Shown here one piece after another: positions 54,188 through 62,978 of a stretch of 64,000 nucleotides of DNA. Made by a program: the position numbers and the translations under genes. Positions within the stretch are counted from its first letter, which is position 1, and the number at the start of each line of letters is the position of its first letter. This DNA comes from Paenibacillus cremeus. GTDB lineage: Bacteria > Bacillota > Bacilli > Paenibacillales > NBRC-103111. The notes beneath the pieces were generated by a model. It worked only from the letters and a program-made list of their open reading frames with translations. It was not told the origin of the DNA and did no database searches. The stretch covers positions 1-64,000 of the forward strand of contig NZ_VNJI01000029.1 in assembly GCF_007786445.1 (NCBI RefSeq), read 5' to 3'.

Positions 54188-55495
54188 TTACTTTTTTTTC
54201 AGTCCGTCAAGTTTTCCTTGCATATCTTTGAAATATGCTGCATCCGGCAATGCTTTGTCCTTCAGGATCTTGTTAAACAAGTCGCCATAGAGCAGCTTTA
54301 CTGCGTTCCAGTCTGTATAATCTGTTGAAGGTACACCCGAAATGATTGTGTTATCAAGCATTTTGGAGCCCGCAGTTTGAATCACATCCGTTGGTTCAAG
54401 CAGATCGCTAACTTGTTTGATTGGGCTCAGGTACCCACCCATAGCCACTGTATACTGATAATCTACTTTAGGGTCCATGACATATTTCACAAAATCTTCG
54501 GCAGCTTGCTGATTTTTCGCACCTTTTTGAATACCTACTGTCCAAGCTCCCGCTGTTGATCCAGCTCCCTTAGAGCCTTTTGGTGCCGCACCAACAATAA
54601 AATCATTTGGAGAGGCCGAATATGCAACTCCCAGTGGACCCATGTGAGCAAAAGCTAACCAAACATCACCTTTTTTCATTGGATCAGTCGGCGAAGTATA
54701 TTGTGCCTGCTCAGCATAGAACGCGTTGCCTTTTGCCATTTTTTCAACGTTCTTCATTGCATCCATGAATCCAGCATTGTCAAACTGCGGGAATTGAGCA
54801 CCATAGGCTAGCCCCATTCCGCCCAAAGGATACAGCAATTGAGAGCTAGTCAGGTTTGAAGGATACATGGTTTTACCTGTACCTTCACCTTTGGCAATGG
54901 CCACTGCCCAGTCTGAATATTGATCCCATGTCAATCCTGTTACTACATCTTTATCTGTTAAACCAGCTGGGAGATATTTCAGAGCTTTCTTGTTCGCCAT
55001 TGTCAAATACACATCGAATGAAATTGGAGCAAAAAATCTTTTACCGTCCTTATTTGTTGATCCATCGAACATGTTAGTCAACGTCACGCCGGTACCTGCT
55101 ACAATCTTGGAAATATCCTGTGTCCAGCCTCCGTTAATATACGGGGCCATATTCGCAGTATCTACGACCACAACATCTGTAACCACGTTGCCAGTCTGTT
55201 GTTCCGTACCAATTTTTTTAATTAAATCAGCTTGAGGAATAATTTCAGCATCTACTTTCACGTTGTACTTCTTCTCGAAATTCTTAACGTATGTGTTTAA
55301 CACGTATTCTTTTTCAGATGGTTGTTGCGCATTTGTAAAAATAATTTTTAATGTCTTAGGCTGGTCAGGTTGCTTTGCCTCTTGAGATGGTGCTGCACTG
55401 CTGCCTTTTGGGCTGGTGCTCGTGCTGCCGCAACCTGCTAGAATCATACTGGTTCCTAACATTGCTGTCATTGAAACCGCTAATATTTTTTTCAT
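54188..55495 (-). CDS. Glycoside ABC transporter substrate-binding lipoprotein (YcjN-like)
   Basis: 435 residues with lipobox LAGC near residue 22 and the MalE-type fold. It captures the glycoside that the ycj-like enzymes degrade. First transport gene after a strong promoter (55684-55712) and three spaced operator-like sites (55603-55678), so its transcription should be tightly repressed until inducer appears. AGGAGG-like sequence precedes the ATG. Confidence 0.93.
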   Translation of the reverse strand: MKKILAVSMTAMLGTSMILAGCGSTSTSPKGSSAAPSQEAKQPDQPKTLKIIFTNAQQPSEKEYVLNTYVKNFEKKYNVKVDAEIIPQADLIKKIGTEQQTGNVVTDVVVVDTANMAPYINGGWTQDISKIVAGTGVTLTNMFDGSTNKDGKRFFAPISFDVYLTMANKKALKYLPAGLTDKDVVTGLTWDQYSDWAVAIAKGEGTGKTMYPSNLTSSQLLYPLGGMGLAYGAQFPQFDNAGFMDAMKNVEKMAKGNAFYAEQAQYTSPTDPMKKGDVWLAFAHMGPLGVAYSASPNDFIVGAAPKGSKGAGSTAGAWTVGIQKGAKNQQAAEDFVKYVMDPKVDYQYTVAMGGYLSPIKQVSDLLEPTDVIQTAGSKMLDNTIISGVPSTDYTDWNAVKLLYGDLFNKILKDKALPDAAYFKDMQGKLDGLKKK

Positions 55496-55602
55496 TTGTA
55501 GTCCTCCATTTTGTATTAATTTAGGTATACCCCAAAATATGACTGTTTATTTTCAAGAAAAAGCTTTTTGAAGATCCCCTCCAGTCAAAAAAACCACTTC
55601 AA

Positions 55603-55678
55603 TGGGAGCGCTCCCACGGTACGTAAAAAAAAATACAACCGCTTCCATGACACAAAAGTAACTATAAAACCGCTCCCA
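55603..55678 (-). promoter_or_regulatory. Three phased LacI-type operators in the transporter leader
   Basis: Site 1, TGGGAGCGCTCCCA at 55603-55616, is a perfect 14-bp palindrome. Sites 2 (55634-55647) and 3 (55665-55678) keep one half (TGGAAGCGG and TGGGAGCGG on the minus strand) with a degenerate other half. Spacing is exactly 31 bp each time, about three helical turns. Site 3 overlaps the predicted transcription start. This is suited to the LacI-type repressor encoded at 61938; CcpA is an alternative reader. Confidence 0.65.
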
Positions 55679-55683
55679 TGAAT

Positions 55684-55712
55684 ACTATAACCCATCAATT
55701 TGACAGTGTCAA
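55684..55712 (-). promoter_or_regulatory. Sigma-A-type promoter of the glycoside transporter operon
   Basis: On the minus strand TTGACA (55712-55707) and TATAGT (55689-55684) are separated by exactly 17 bp. The start point would fall near 55677, inside operator site 3. The -35 lies in a TTGACAGTGTCAA palindrome that might bind another factor. Confidence 0.7.
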
Positions 55713-55783
55713 TTCACTTATAATGTCCTCTGTAACCCACATTTTCCAACCATATATGGGTACAGAGGCGCAGAACGCATATA

Positions 55784-58012
55784 CTATTCATGTAGTGGTA
55801 TTAGCATTCGATCTTGAATATTATAAATCTGCCTAGCTACTTTTATGGAAACTTCTGGGCCTGATTTTTTAACCACACTCAATTCCGACTGTGAAATTGT
55901 AAAGACCAAGCTTGATCCTTGCCATTCAAATGGGAAAGAAAGCTCAGACCAGTTTTTTGGCAATTTGGGTGAAATCACTAGCTGGTTTTGCTCCATCGTT
56001 ATGTTTGCAAATCCAAATACTGCAGCTAACCAGTTGGCACCAAGAGAAGCAGCGTGAACACCCTCATCCGACGACTTTGGATTAGGTCCCAGGTCGATCA
56101 GGCACGCTTCTTGGAAACATCGATACGCCATTTCATGTTCCCCGCACCTTGCGGCCACAATGGCATGAATAGCTTTACTGAGCGACGAGTCATGAATCGT
56201 ATGCTCTTCATAGTACTGTAAGTTTTTCTTAACAACTTCAGCCGAGAATAAATTCGGCATCAAGTACAGCAGCATAACGACATCCGCTTGCTTTAAGATT
56301 TGCATTTCATTAACTTCAGCGCGGGAATAATCTAATAAAATGCCCTGACTTCCTTGCTTTTGTTTATATTTTGTTAAATCAATTTCCGGTTTCGTTAAGA
56401 AGGTATCATCTTGTGGAATAATACCCTCCTCGTTTGGCGCTGGTAAATACAAACTTTGTAGGAACTCTTTTGCACGCTTAACAAACGTCAAATCCTCATG
56501 ATTATATTTTTCGAGGAAAAAGACCGCCTGTTGAACGTTATTAGCCGCCATGTAATTGGTATAAGCATTATTATCAATATGCTCTGTATATTCATCGGGC
56601 CCAATAACATCTATGATGGACAAACGACCACCTTCATCGGAAGCGCGGCTGATCCAAAACAACGCGGTTTCTTTCAGTAAGGCAATCCCTTCTTTTTGCA
56701 TAAACGCTTCGTCAAAGGTGCTGTAGTAGTACTGAACAACGGCAAAGGCAATATCCGCGACAATATGGTGTTCCGCAATAGCAGAAGCCACTTTTTGTCG
56801 ATTTCCTGTTAAGATGTTGATGGCCGCAAACTCCGGGGTTTCTTCATGTCCTGTCAGTGCGCTTTCCCAAGGGAAAAGTGTGCCTTCATAGCCATTTTTG
56901 AGGGCTTTACTTTTGGCTTCTTCCATATGAAGATAGCGATAAATTAGAAGTTTTTTCGCTACTGCAGGATCCGTGTATAAGTGAAAAGGCGCAATAAATA
57001 TTTCTGTGTCCCAAAACACATGTCCCTTATACCCTTCTCCAGTTAATCCTTTGGCTCCTACACTCAATCTTGCATCATGTGCTGGTGTCATAATCTCAAG
57101 GTGGTAAATAGAGAAGTCGAGTGCGAATTGATCCATTTCATCAATTGAAGAAATTTTTACGCGCTTGTGATCCCAAAACGCCTTCCATTTAGCAGCAGTT
57201 TGGTTGCGCAATTGATCGTAGCCAAATAAGCTATATTGTTCAACCGATTGAATGCTAGCTACATCCACTTCTTTAGCATCTATATCATTAGAAGTATACA
57301 CAGCACTTATTTTTTCAAGTACGAATGGCTGATTCACTTGAAGGTTTTGTGAGATGCTTGCGGTAAGCTGACGGTTTTTGGCAACAAACACAGGTGCCGA
57401 AACAGGCGATACATTAATCATAGTTGACAACGCCACTAGATGATTACTTTCAGATGTCCGATAGGTCGCATGCATGATTCTTTTGTCAATGACACGTACA
57501 TTTTCTTCAATTAGGTGCTGCTTGCCAAAGTTAGATTGTTGCGCATCAATCCCTGTCTTCAACGTAAGAGCTGCGGTAGTATCAAGGGCCGTGATGGTAA
57601 CTTTCGATGCAAGCGTATGCAGGTCTGCTTTTGAGACGAATCGCTGGAAAAGGAACCGGAACCGATGACCTTTTTTGTTTTTCCAAACCAGCTTTCTTTC
57701 TAGCTCACCCGTAAATAGGTCAAGATTGCGTTCATATTCAATAACTTCACCAGCCTGTAAGGTGAAAACTTCTTCATCGATTTCAATTTTCATTCCTACA
57801 AGGTCCGGCAAGTTGACGATTTCATTCACGTCATTGCTAGAGAACCTGTTATAAATTCCCGCAACGTACATTCCTCGCGTTTGTTCTGTATAATTTTCAT
57901 CAAAGCTGCCTCGAATACCCATATAGCCATTTCCTAATGTCATTAACGTGGCATACTTGTTGACTGCTTGCAAGTCGAATCGTTTTTCTTTTAAAGGCTT
58001 TACTTCACTCAT
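55784..58012 (-). CDS. ycjT: GH65 glycoside phosphorylase, YcjT homologue (kojibiose phosphorylase)
   Basis: 742 residues. An N-terminal beta-sandwich (to about 255), a helical linker, an (alpha/alpha)6 catalytic domain with VFWDTEIFIAPFHLYTDP near 335, the catalytic acid Glu in VIGPDEYTEHIDNNAYTN (about residue 474) and the phosphate-loop motif LKQADVVMLLY near 575. GH65 phosphorylases invert alpha-glucosides to beta-glucose 1-phosphate. E. coli YcjT acts on kojibiose. The product suits the beta-phosphoglucomutase encoded at 62979. Its start overlaps the YcjS-like stop codon (ATGA). Specificity within GH65 should be confirmed. Confidence 0.9.
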   Translation of the reverse strand: MSEVKPLKEKRFDLQAVNKYATLMTLGNGYMGIRGSFDENYTEQTRGMYVAGIYNRFSSNDVNEIVNLPDLVGMKIEIDEEVFTLQAGEVIEYERNLDLFTGELERKLVWKNKKGHRFRFLFQRFVSKADLHTLASKVTITALDTTAALTLKTGIDAQQSNFGKQHLIEENVRVIDKRIMHATYRTSESNHLVALSTMINVSPVSAPVFVAKNRQLTASISQNLQVNQPFVLEKISAVYTSNDIDAKEVDVASIQSVEQYSLFGYDQLRNQTAAKWKAFWDHKRVKISSIDEMDQFALDFSIYHLEIMTPAHDARLSVGAKGLTGEGYKGHVFWDTEIFIAPFHLYTDPAVAKKLLIYRYLHMEEAKSKALKNGYEGTLFPWESALTGHEETPEFAAINILTGNRQKVASAIAEHHIVADIAFAVVQYYYSTFDEAFMQKEGIALLKETALFWISRASDEGGRLSIIDVIGPDEYTEHIDNNAYTNYMAANNVQQAVFFLEKYNHEDLTFVKRAKEFLQSLYLPAPNEEGIIPQDDTFLTKPEIDLTKYKQKQGSQGILLDYSRAEVNEMQILKQADVVMLLYLMPNLFSAEVVKKNLQYYEEHTIHDSSLSKAIHAIVAARCGEHEMAYRCFQEACLIDLGPNPKSSDEGVHAASLGANWLAAVFGFANITMEQNQLVISPKLPKNWSELSFPFEWQGSSLVFTISQSELSVVKKSGPEVSIKVARQIYNIQDRMLIPLHE

Positions 58013-59058
58013 AACTCAACACTCTCATTCTTTTCAGCTGACTGATATATTGTTTCAACAAGTTTTTGAATGGAGTATCCTTCCTCTCCATCCGCCAATC
58101 GATCATTTCCGCCTAAGCAACGATTGACAAAGGCTTGCATACTTTTGGTATGTCGATCTTCATCCGCCGCTTCGCGTTTAAATAAAGATACCAGTTCTCC
58201 TTTATCATCTTTATAGATTTCAGCCGGAAACATCGTTGCCCCCGCCTCATCGCCGCAAAGCTCCACATTCATGATTGTTTTCTCTCTGGCATCCAGCTTC
58301 AAATTCAGGGCAAAGGAAGTTTCAAGCTGAATAAGTCCGCCATTTTCCAATTCAATATAAGAAAAAAGCGAATCTTCTACTGTATATTTTTTAGGGTCCC
58401 ATGACCCAAAGGCCCCTTCGCTTTTCTTGATTCCAATCTTTTGGAATAGTTTCGCGGTTACTTTTTTTACTTTCGGGTATCCCAGCACATACATGGCAGC
58501 ATCCAACATGTGAATGCCGATATCAATAAGGGGTCCTCCGCCTTGAGCTTCTTTATTTATAAAAGTTCCCCAACCTGGGATCGCATTTCTTCGAAGAGCT
58601 GTCACTTTTACAAAATAAATTTCCCCAAGAATACCTTGATCAATCTTATTTTTAAGCTCAGTAACATCGTCTGCGAAGCGGTGGTGAAAATTGTAGGCAA
58701 GAATCTTCCCTTTTTGTTTAGCATATTCGAACATTTTTTTCGCATCTTCCGCGCTAATGGCAGGCGGCTTCTCACACAACACATCGCAGTTATGTTTAAG
58801 TGCTTGCATGACGTTGTCAAAATGGAACCGATTGGGCGTACAAACACTAATAATATCTGGTTTTTCGACCAAATACATTTCTTCCGCATTGGTGTAGAAG
58901 CTAGGAATGTTGTGACGTGCAGCGAATTGCTTTACGTTCTCTTCAGTGGCACCTACAACAGCAACGATCTCTATGTCTTCTCGTGTATTGTAATAAGCAA
59001 TGTGAACTTTCTCAGCGACTTGACCGTTGCCAATCAATGCGACTTTCTTTTTCACCAT
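58009..59058 (-). CDS. ycjS: Gfo/Idh/MocA oxidoreductase, YcjS homologue (3-keto-glucoside reductase)
   Basis: 349 residues. Rossmann fold with VALIGNGQVAEKVHIAYY at the N-terminus, the family motif LCEKPPA near residue 96, and the substrate domain from about 120 with the catalytic-region GGGPLIDIGIHMLDAAMYVLG. In E. coli YcjS reduces a 3-keto-D-glucoside to the D-glucoside with NADH, last step of the guloside-to-glucoside conversion. Next to YcjR and YcjT homologues the same role is expected. Confidence 0.9.
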   Translation of the reverse strand: MVKKKVALIGNGQVAEKVHIAYYNTREDIEIVAVVGATEENVKQFAARHNIPSFYTNAEEMYLVEKPDIISVCTPNRFHFDNVMQALKHNCDVLCEKPPAISAEDAKKMFEYAKQKGKILAYNFHHRFADDVTELKNKIDQGILGEIYFVKVTALRRNAIPGWGTFINKEAQGGGPLIDIGIHMLDAAMYVLGYPKVKKVTAKLFQKIGIKKSEGAFGSWDPKKYTVEDSLFSYIELENGGLIQLETSFALNLKLDAREKTIMNVELCGDEAGATMFPAEIYKDDKGELVSLFKREAADEDRHTKSMQAFVNRCLGGNDRLADGEEGYSIQKLVETIYQSAEKNESVEL

Positions 59059-59077
59059 AGTTCATCCTCAGTATCGT

Positions 59078-59872
59078 TTAGTTCAAACAACGCTTAATGT
59101 GATCCAATCCTTTGAGGAATTCTTGCTTCGGGTTCTCACCGCGAACACGGTGTTCAAAACTTAAGTAACCCGTATAGCCATCTTTTTTTAATTGGTCAAA
59201 GTGCTTCTTAAAATCTATGGAGCCGCTTCCTGGTTGAAAGCGATGGTTGTCCGCAATATGAATATGCTCGACCAAATCCTTATGTTTATGAAGAGCAGTG
59301 CTGATCTCATCTTCTTCAATATTCATATGATAGAAGTCTGCAATGATTTTCACATGTTTGAAGTTGTTGTCTTCAATGTACTTACGTGCGTCTGCAAGCG
59401 TATTGATCATGTGGTCTTGATAACGATTTAACGGCTCTAAATAAATCGTTGTTCCTGTTTCTCCAGCAACTTGATCTAAAAATATCAATGACTCTGTTAC
59501 CGCTTTTCGATCACCTTCCAAGCTTCTCGGTGAAGTCATTGGCGGAAGACGGAAGGTAAACATTCCCCATGCAGCAGGTACAACAATTCCTTTGCCGCCA
59601 ATTTCTTTTAGCGCTTTTAATATACGTTCAATATCTGCTAGTCCCTTTAGTCGGCGCTCTTCAATAAAGTCCCCAATCCAACCGGTATAACCTCCGCATG
59701 CCGTAGCGACTTCAAGCCCCGTTTCTTTAATCGCTGCCTTTACTTCTTCAAGATTTTCTAAAAGAAACTTTCCATCGATTTCAAAGCCATCAAATCCTGC
59801 CTCTTTTAAGAAAGTAAATTTTTCTTTGATGTTTTCTGGAAAAAAGGGTTGATTCTGCGTTCCAATTTTCAT
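59078..59872 (-). CDS. ycjR: Sugar isomerase/epimerase, YcjR homologue (3-keto-guloside C4 epimerase)
   Basis: 264 residues from the ATG at 59872 (AAGGAA upstream); the longer open frame overlaps the SGNH gene. A TIM-barrel of the AP-endonuclease-2 superfamily with metal-ligand residues in YLEPLNRYQDHMINT, KIIADFYHMNIEED, HIHIADNHRFQPGSG and a closing LSFEHR. It matches E. coli YcjR closely (KIGTQNQ, FFPENI, GKGIVVPAAWGMFTFRLPPM). YcjR epimerises C4 of 3-keto-D-gulosides to 3-keto-D-glucosides. Confidence 0.93.
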   Translation of the reverse strand: MKIGTQNQPFFPENIKEKFTFLKEAGFDGFEIDGKFLLENLEEVKAAIKETGLEVATACGGYTGWIGDFIEERRLKGLADIERILKALKEIGGKGIVVPAAWGMFTFRLPPMTSPRSLEGDRKAVTESLIFLDQVAGETGTTIYLEPLNRYQDHMINTLADARKYIEDNNFKHVKIIADFYHMNIEEDEISTALHKHKDLVEHIHIADNHRFQPGSGSIDFKKHFDQLKKDGYTGYLSFEHRVRGENPKQEFLKGLDHIKRCLN

Positions 59873-59888
59873 CGTTATACATTCCTTT

Positions 59889-60566
59889 TTATTTGATGAG
59901 ATCCAGTCGACGGATGGCTCCTGCGATTTCTTCCGCAATAAGCTCGTAAGCATAGCGGCTGGGATGAATATGGTCATTTTGGTCAATAAACCAACGGATC
60001 GGAACTCCCGATCCTACTTTTTCCCGAACACGTTCAAACACATTGATGCACGGCAATTGTTCATCATAAGCAAATTGAACGGCAGCTTTTAGATACATCT
60101 CACTGTATTCGGCCCACTCCCGCCTTAATTCTATTGCTACATCACGGTACGTCGGAACATGATCTAAGAAACTGTCTTTGTCTGGAGGAATGGTTATGAG
60201 GAATACCAGCTTGGCAGGAGTGGTCGCCCGAAGGACATCAAACAGTCGACTCAAGACGTTGCAATAATTGTCAATTCGATGCTTTCCGTCCAGACGATGA
60301 TTATATGCGAACGACTCCACCACGACCAGATCAGGGCTTACGGAAGACAGACACTTTTGCACACCCACTCCAAACGGATTCGGGAAATCGTGGGTGACGC
60401 GATATATCCCATACTCCGCCCGAGTACCGCTAACACCATAATTAAACAATTCAAAGGGCTGGTTTGGAAAGTCCCTGTCTAATGCATCCCTGAGCTCGGG
60501 CATTTCCGCTCCCCAAAATGCGGTCATTGAATCTCCAAGGCATGCAATTTTATATTTGCGTTTCAT
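59889..60566 (-). CDS. Cytosolic SGNH/GDSL-type hydrolase (esterase)
   Basis: 225 residues from the ATG at 60566 (AGGAGG nine bases upstream). Catalytic Ser in block I (CLGDSMT, Ser13), oxyanion Gly in NYGVSGTRAEYG, block III-like VVVESFAYNHR, and the Asp-x-x-His pair in NDHIHPSRYAY near residue 205. No signal peptide. The E. coli ycj operon has no counterpart. Between the YcjQ and YcjR homologues it probably removes an acyl group from the imported glycoside before or after oxidation. The ester substrate is unknown. Confidence 0.85.
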   Translation of the reverse strand: MKRKYKIACLGDSMTAFWGAEMPELRDALDRDFPNQPFELFNYGVSGTRAEYGIYRVTHDFPNPFGVGVQKCLSSVSPDLVVVESFAYNHRLDGKHRIDNYCNVLSRLFDVLRATTPAKLVFLITIPPDKDSFLDHVPTYRDVAIELRREWAEYSEMYLKAAVQFAYDEQLPCINVFERVREKVGSGVPIRWFIDQNDHIHPSRYAYELIAEEIAGAIRRLDLIK

Positions 60567-60635
60567 CGCTATCCTCCTGTTAGGACGATAAATTGTAAGG
60601 CAGAACACGCGTTTCTGCCTTATCAAATTTGAACT

Positions 60636-61694
60636 TTATTTTTTATATTCAATTCCCATTTTTATACTTAATTCAGGATTCTGATCTACGAAATTCATAT
60701 ATGCTTCTGCACATTCTTCAAATGCAACAACGGGATCGATCAAGTCTTCACAATTCAGATATCCATTCATTAATAGTTCCCAGCAAGTGTCTTCGATTCG
60801 TTTGCGGTTCCAACGTGGATAATCCGGATTCGGCTCACTAGATGCTCGAGAGAAAACAATCTTGGCGTTATTGAAGTGCGCTTCGCGACCTAAATTGAAC
60901 CCCTCCGGGAAAGGCTTCGCAAATGCTATATATGAAATGGTACCTCCATAAGCGATTCCTCTTAGTGCAGCCTGTAATGCGCTGGAGCTTCCGCTTGTTT
61001 CGATGATGGAATCAACGCCCATTTTATTGGTCAGCTTCTTGATTTCATAGCCCAAGTCACAGCCGATCGGATTAAACGTGTAGTCCGCACCATGTTTCTT
61101 TGCGATTTCACAACGGTGTTCGATGGGATCTACACCGATAACGATGCTAGCGCCAGCTTTTTTCGCTAATTGAATTGCAATTTGTCCAATGGCGCCTAAG
61201 CCAACAACAACAACGTAATCCCCGGCACGTACATTGGCATCTCGTACAGCGCCCATTGCAAATTGGGCAGGATCATAGCATACTGCGTTTTTCCAAGATG
61301 CTCCCTTGGGCATCTTACGCAGTTTATAGTTATTTACTCCGTTGACAATGACCGTCTCCATAATGGGTCCATAAGTGGAAACCACATCTCCCACCTGATA
61401 CTCCGTCACGTCGGTACCCACTTCACAAATCGTTCCTACAACTTGGTTCCCTAATTGGAATTCACCGAATACAATACCTTTCTTTTGTCCTTCTGGCCGC
61501 GGCATAAACATCTTCCACTCTTCATTGAATTCTTCATCGATGAATGGGCTAAGGCCACGGAAATCAACAACCTCGGTCCCGTGCTTTGGTGAAGCAAACT
61601 GAACTTTGATTTTTACTTCGTAGCTTGCAACTGCACGATCTTCATAATCTAATAACTCGGCAACGCGCGGCTTAACTGCAACAAGCTTTTTCAT
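60636..61694 (-). CDS. ycjQ: Zinc-type medium-chain dehydrogenase, YcjQ homologue (guloside 3-dehydrogenase)
   Basis: 352 residues from the ATG at 61694; an ATG nine bases upstream (61703) is an alternative. Rossmann motif VVVVGLGAIGQIAIQLAKKAGA near 165-190. The sequence follows E. coli YcjQ very closely throughout (SPKHGTEVVDFRGLSPFIDEEF, NNYKLRKMPKGASWKNAVCYDPAQFAM, NAKIVFSRASSEPNPDYPRWNRKRIE). In E. coli it oxidises C3 of D-gulosides with NAD, the opening step of the guloside pathway. First gene of the leftmost-reading enzyme block, with an operator-like site upstream at 61809. Confidence 0.93.
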   Translation of the reverse strand: MKKLVAVKPRVAELLDYEDRAVASYEVKIKVQFASPKHGTEVVDFRGLSPFIDEEFNEEWKMFMPRPEGQKKGIVFGEFQLGNQVVGTICEVGTDVTEYQVGDVVSTYGPIMETVIVNGVNNYKLRKMPKGASWKNAVCYDPAQFAMGAVRDANVRAGDYVVVVGLGAIGQIAIQLAKKAGASIVIGVDPIEHRCEIAKKHGADYTFNPIGCDLGYEIKKLTNKMGVDSIIETSGSSSALQAALRGIAYGGTISYIAFAKPFPEGFNLGREAHFNNAKIVFSRASSEPNPDYPRWNRKRIEDTCWELLMNGYLNCEDLIDPVVAFEECAEAYMNFVDQNPELSIKMGIEYKK

Positions 61695-61808
61695 CGTAAA
61701 CATCCATCCTTTTTATATATTTTTGGGAAGTACATCATCAAATATTCTCGGATAAAAGTATTTTAAAAAGCGTCCTTTACTCCTCTGCAAGATGCTGATA
61801 CACTATTG

Positions 61809-61822
61809 TGGTACCGATCCCA
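61809..61822. promoter_or_regulatory. Operator-like site between ycjQ and the LacI gene
   Basis: TGGTACCGATCCCA matches the perfect palindrome at 55603 (TGGGAGCGCTCCCA) at 11 of 14 positions. It lies in the 243-bp divergent region, so one repressor could control both the enzyme block and its own gene. A TATAAT (61862-61867) further along is a likely -10 for the LacI gene. Confidence 0.5.
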
Positions 61823-61937
61823 CGAAGGGCAAAAAAAATATGAATCATTTCCCGTTTACTGTATAATAGCTTAACCGTAACAGTCAACAGAAATTTATAA
61901 TTCTGCATTTACTCAAATAACTACGAGGTGAATTTCA

Positions 61938-62966
61938 ATCAAACCTAATAACCCCACAATATATGATATAGCTAGTCATGCTAAAGTCTCCAAATCAACA
62001 GTTTCACGCGTTTTAAACGGAAAAACAAATATTTCAGATGAAAGTCGCAAACGCATCTTAGAAGCGATAAAGGAATTGAATTATCAGCCCAATAAGCTTG
62101 CACGTGCCTTAACGAATTCAGGGTTCGATGCCATACTCGTCATATCACGACCATCAAACACAACCGCGGGTAATCCATTTTTTTCCGAGGTTATTCAATC
62201 CATCGCTTCGTATGCAGAGAATGAAGACTTTGATGTGATTATTCAGACGTCTCGAAATACAAAAGAAGTTATGGAGAAGTGTCTGTCCAAAATTCGTGAC
62301 AAAATGGTCCGAGGCATTATTATGTTAAGTTCCCCTGTGAATGAGGATTATTTAGATGAATTAGATAAACACAGTATCCCCATTGCAGTCATTGGGAAAG
62401 TAAAAAGAAACTTTAACAACATTTTTTCGATTGACACAAACAATTTTGCCAATAGCTATAACCTTGTTCAGCACCTTATCGATAATGGGCATAGTGACAT
62501 TGCTTGCTTGCATGCACCGTTAAAATATAATGCAGCAATCGATCGTGTGGATGGCTATAAACAATGTTTAATTGATAATGGAATTCCTGTGCGTGAGGAT
62601 CTAATTATTGATTGTGGTTACTCTTTTGAAGATGCACACGAGAGAGCGATTCAATTACTTCAGTCTGAGCGCTTGCCAACCGCCGTTTTCACTGTTGATG
62701 AGCTGAAAATTATGAGTTTCTATCATGCGGCTTCTCAGCTAGGAATTTCAATTCCTCAGCAAGTTTCAATTGTCGGCTTGTCTAACGGAATCACACCACA
62801 ACTTCTTTCACCGCCTATGACAGGAATCGAGCTTCCAGTATCTGAACTAGGGAAAATTGCAACGGATTTGCTTTTCAAAAGAATTCAAGGACAAGCCGAT
62901 ACAGAACGCTCAATAATCGTTCCAGCTCATTTAGAGGAACGAAAATCAGTACAAAAAATAAAATAG
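61938..62966 (+). CDS. LacI-family regulator of the ycj-like locus, unusual start codon
   Basis: The DNA-binding domain is complete (PTIYDIASHAKVSKSTVSRVLNG, then ARALTNSG hinge) and the effector domain runs to 62966 (343 residues from 61938). Between the in-frame TGA at 61929 and the helix-turn-helix there is no ATG, GTG or TTG; the only candidates are ATC at 61938 (GAGGTGA six bases upstream) and ATT at 61932. Alternatively the GTG at 61928 is the real start and one base was inserted. It is the counterpart of E. coli YcjW and probably represses the transporter and enzyme genes. The LacI fold is certain, the start is not. Confidence 0.85.
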   Translation: MKPNNPTIYDIASHAKVSKSTVSRVLNGKTNISDESRKRILEAIKELNYQPNKLARALTNSGFDAILVISRPSNTTAGNPFFSEVIQSIASYAENEDFDVIIQTSRNTKEVMEKCLSKIRDKMVRGIIMLSSPVNEDYLDELDKHSIPIAVIGKVKRNFNNIFSIDTNNFANSYNLVQHLIDNGHSDIACLHAPLKYNAAIDRVDGYKQCLIDNGIPVREDLIIDCGYSFEDAHERAIQLLQSERLPTAVFTVDELKIMSFYHAASQLGISIPQQVSIVGLSNGITPQLLSPPMTGIELPVSELGKIATDLLFKRIQGQADTERSIIVPAHLEERKSVQKIK

Positions 62967-62978
62967 GGATGGAAATTA

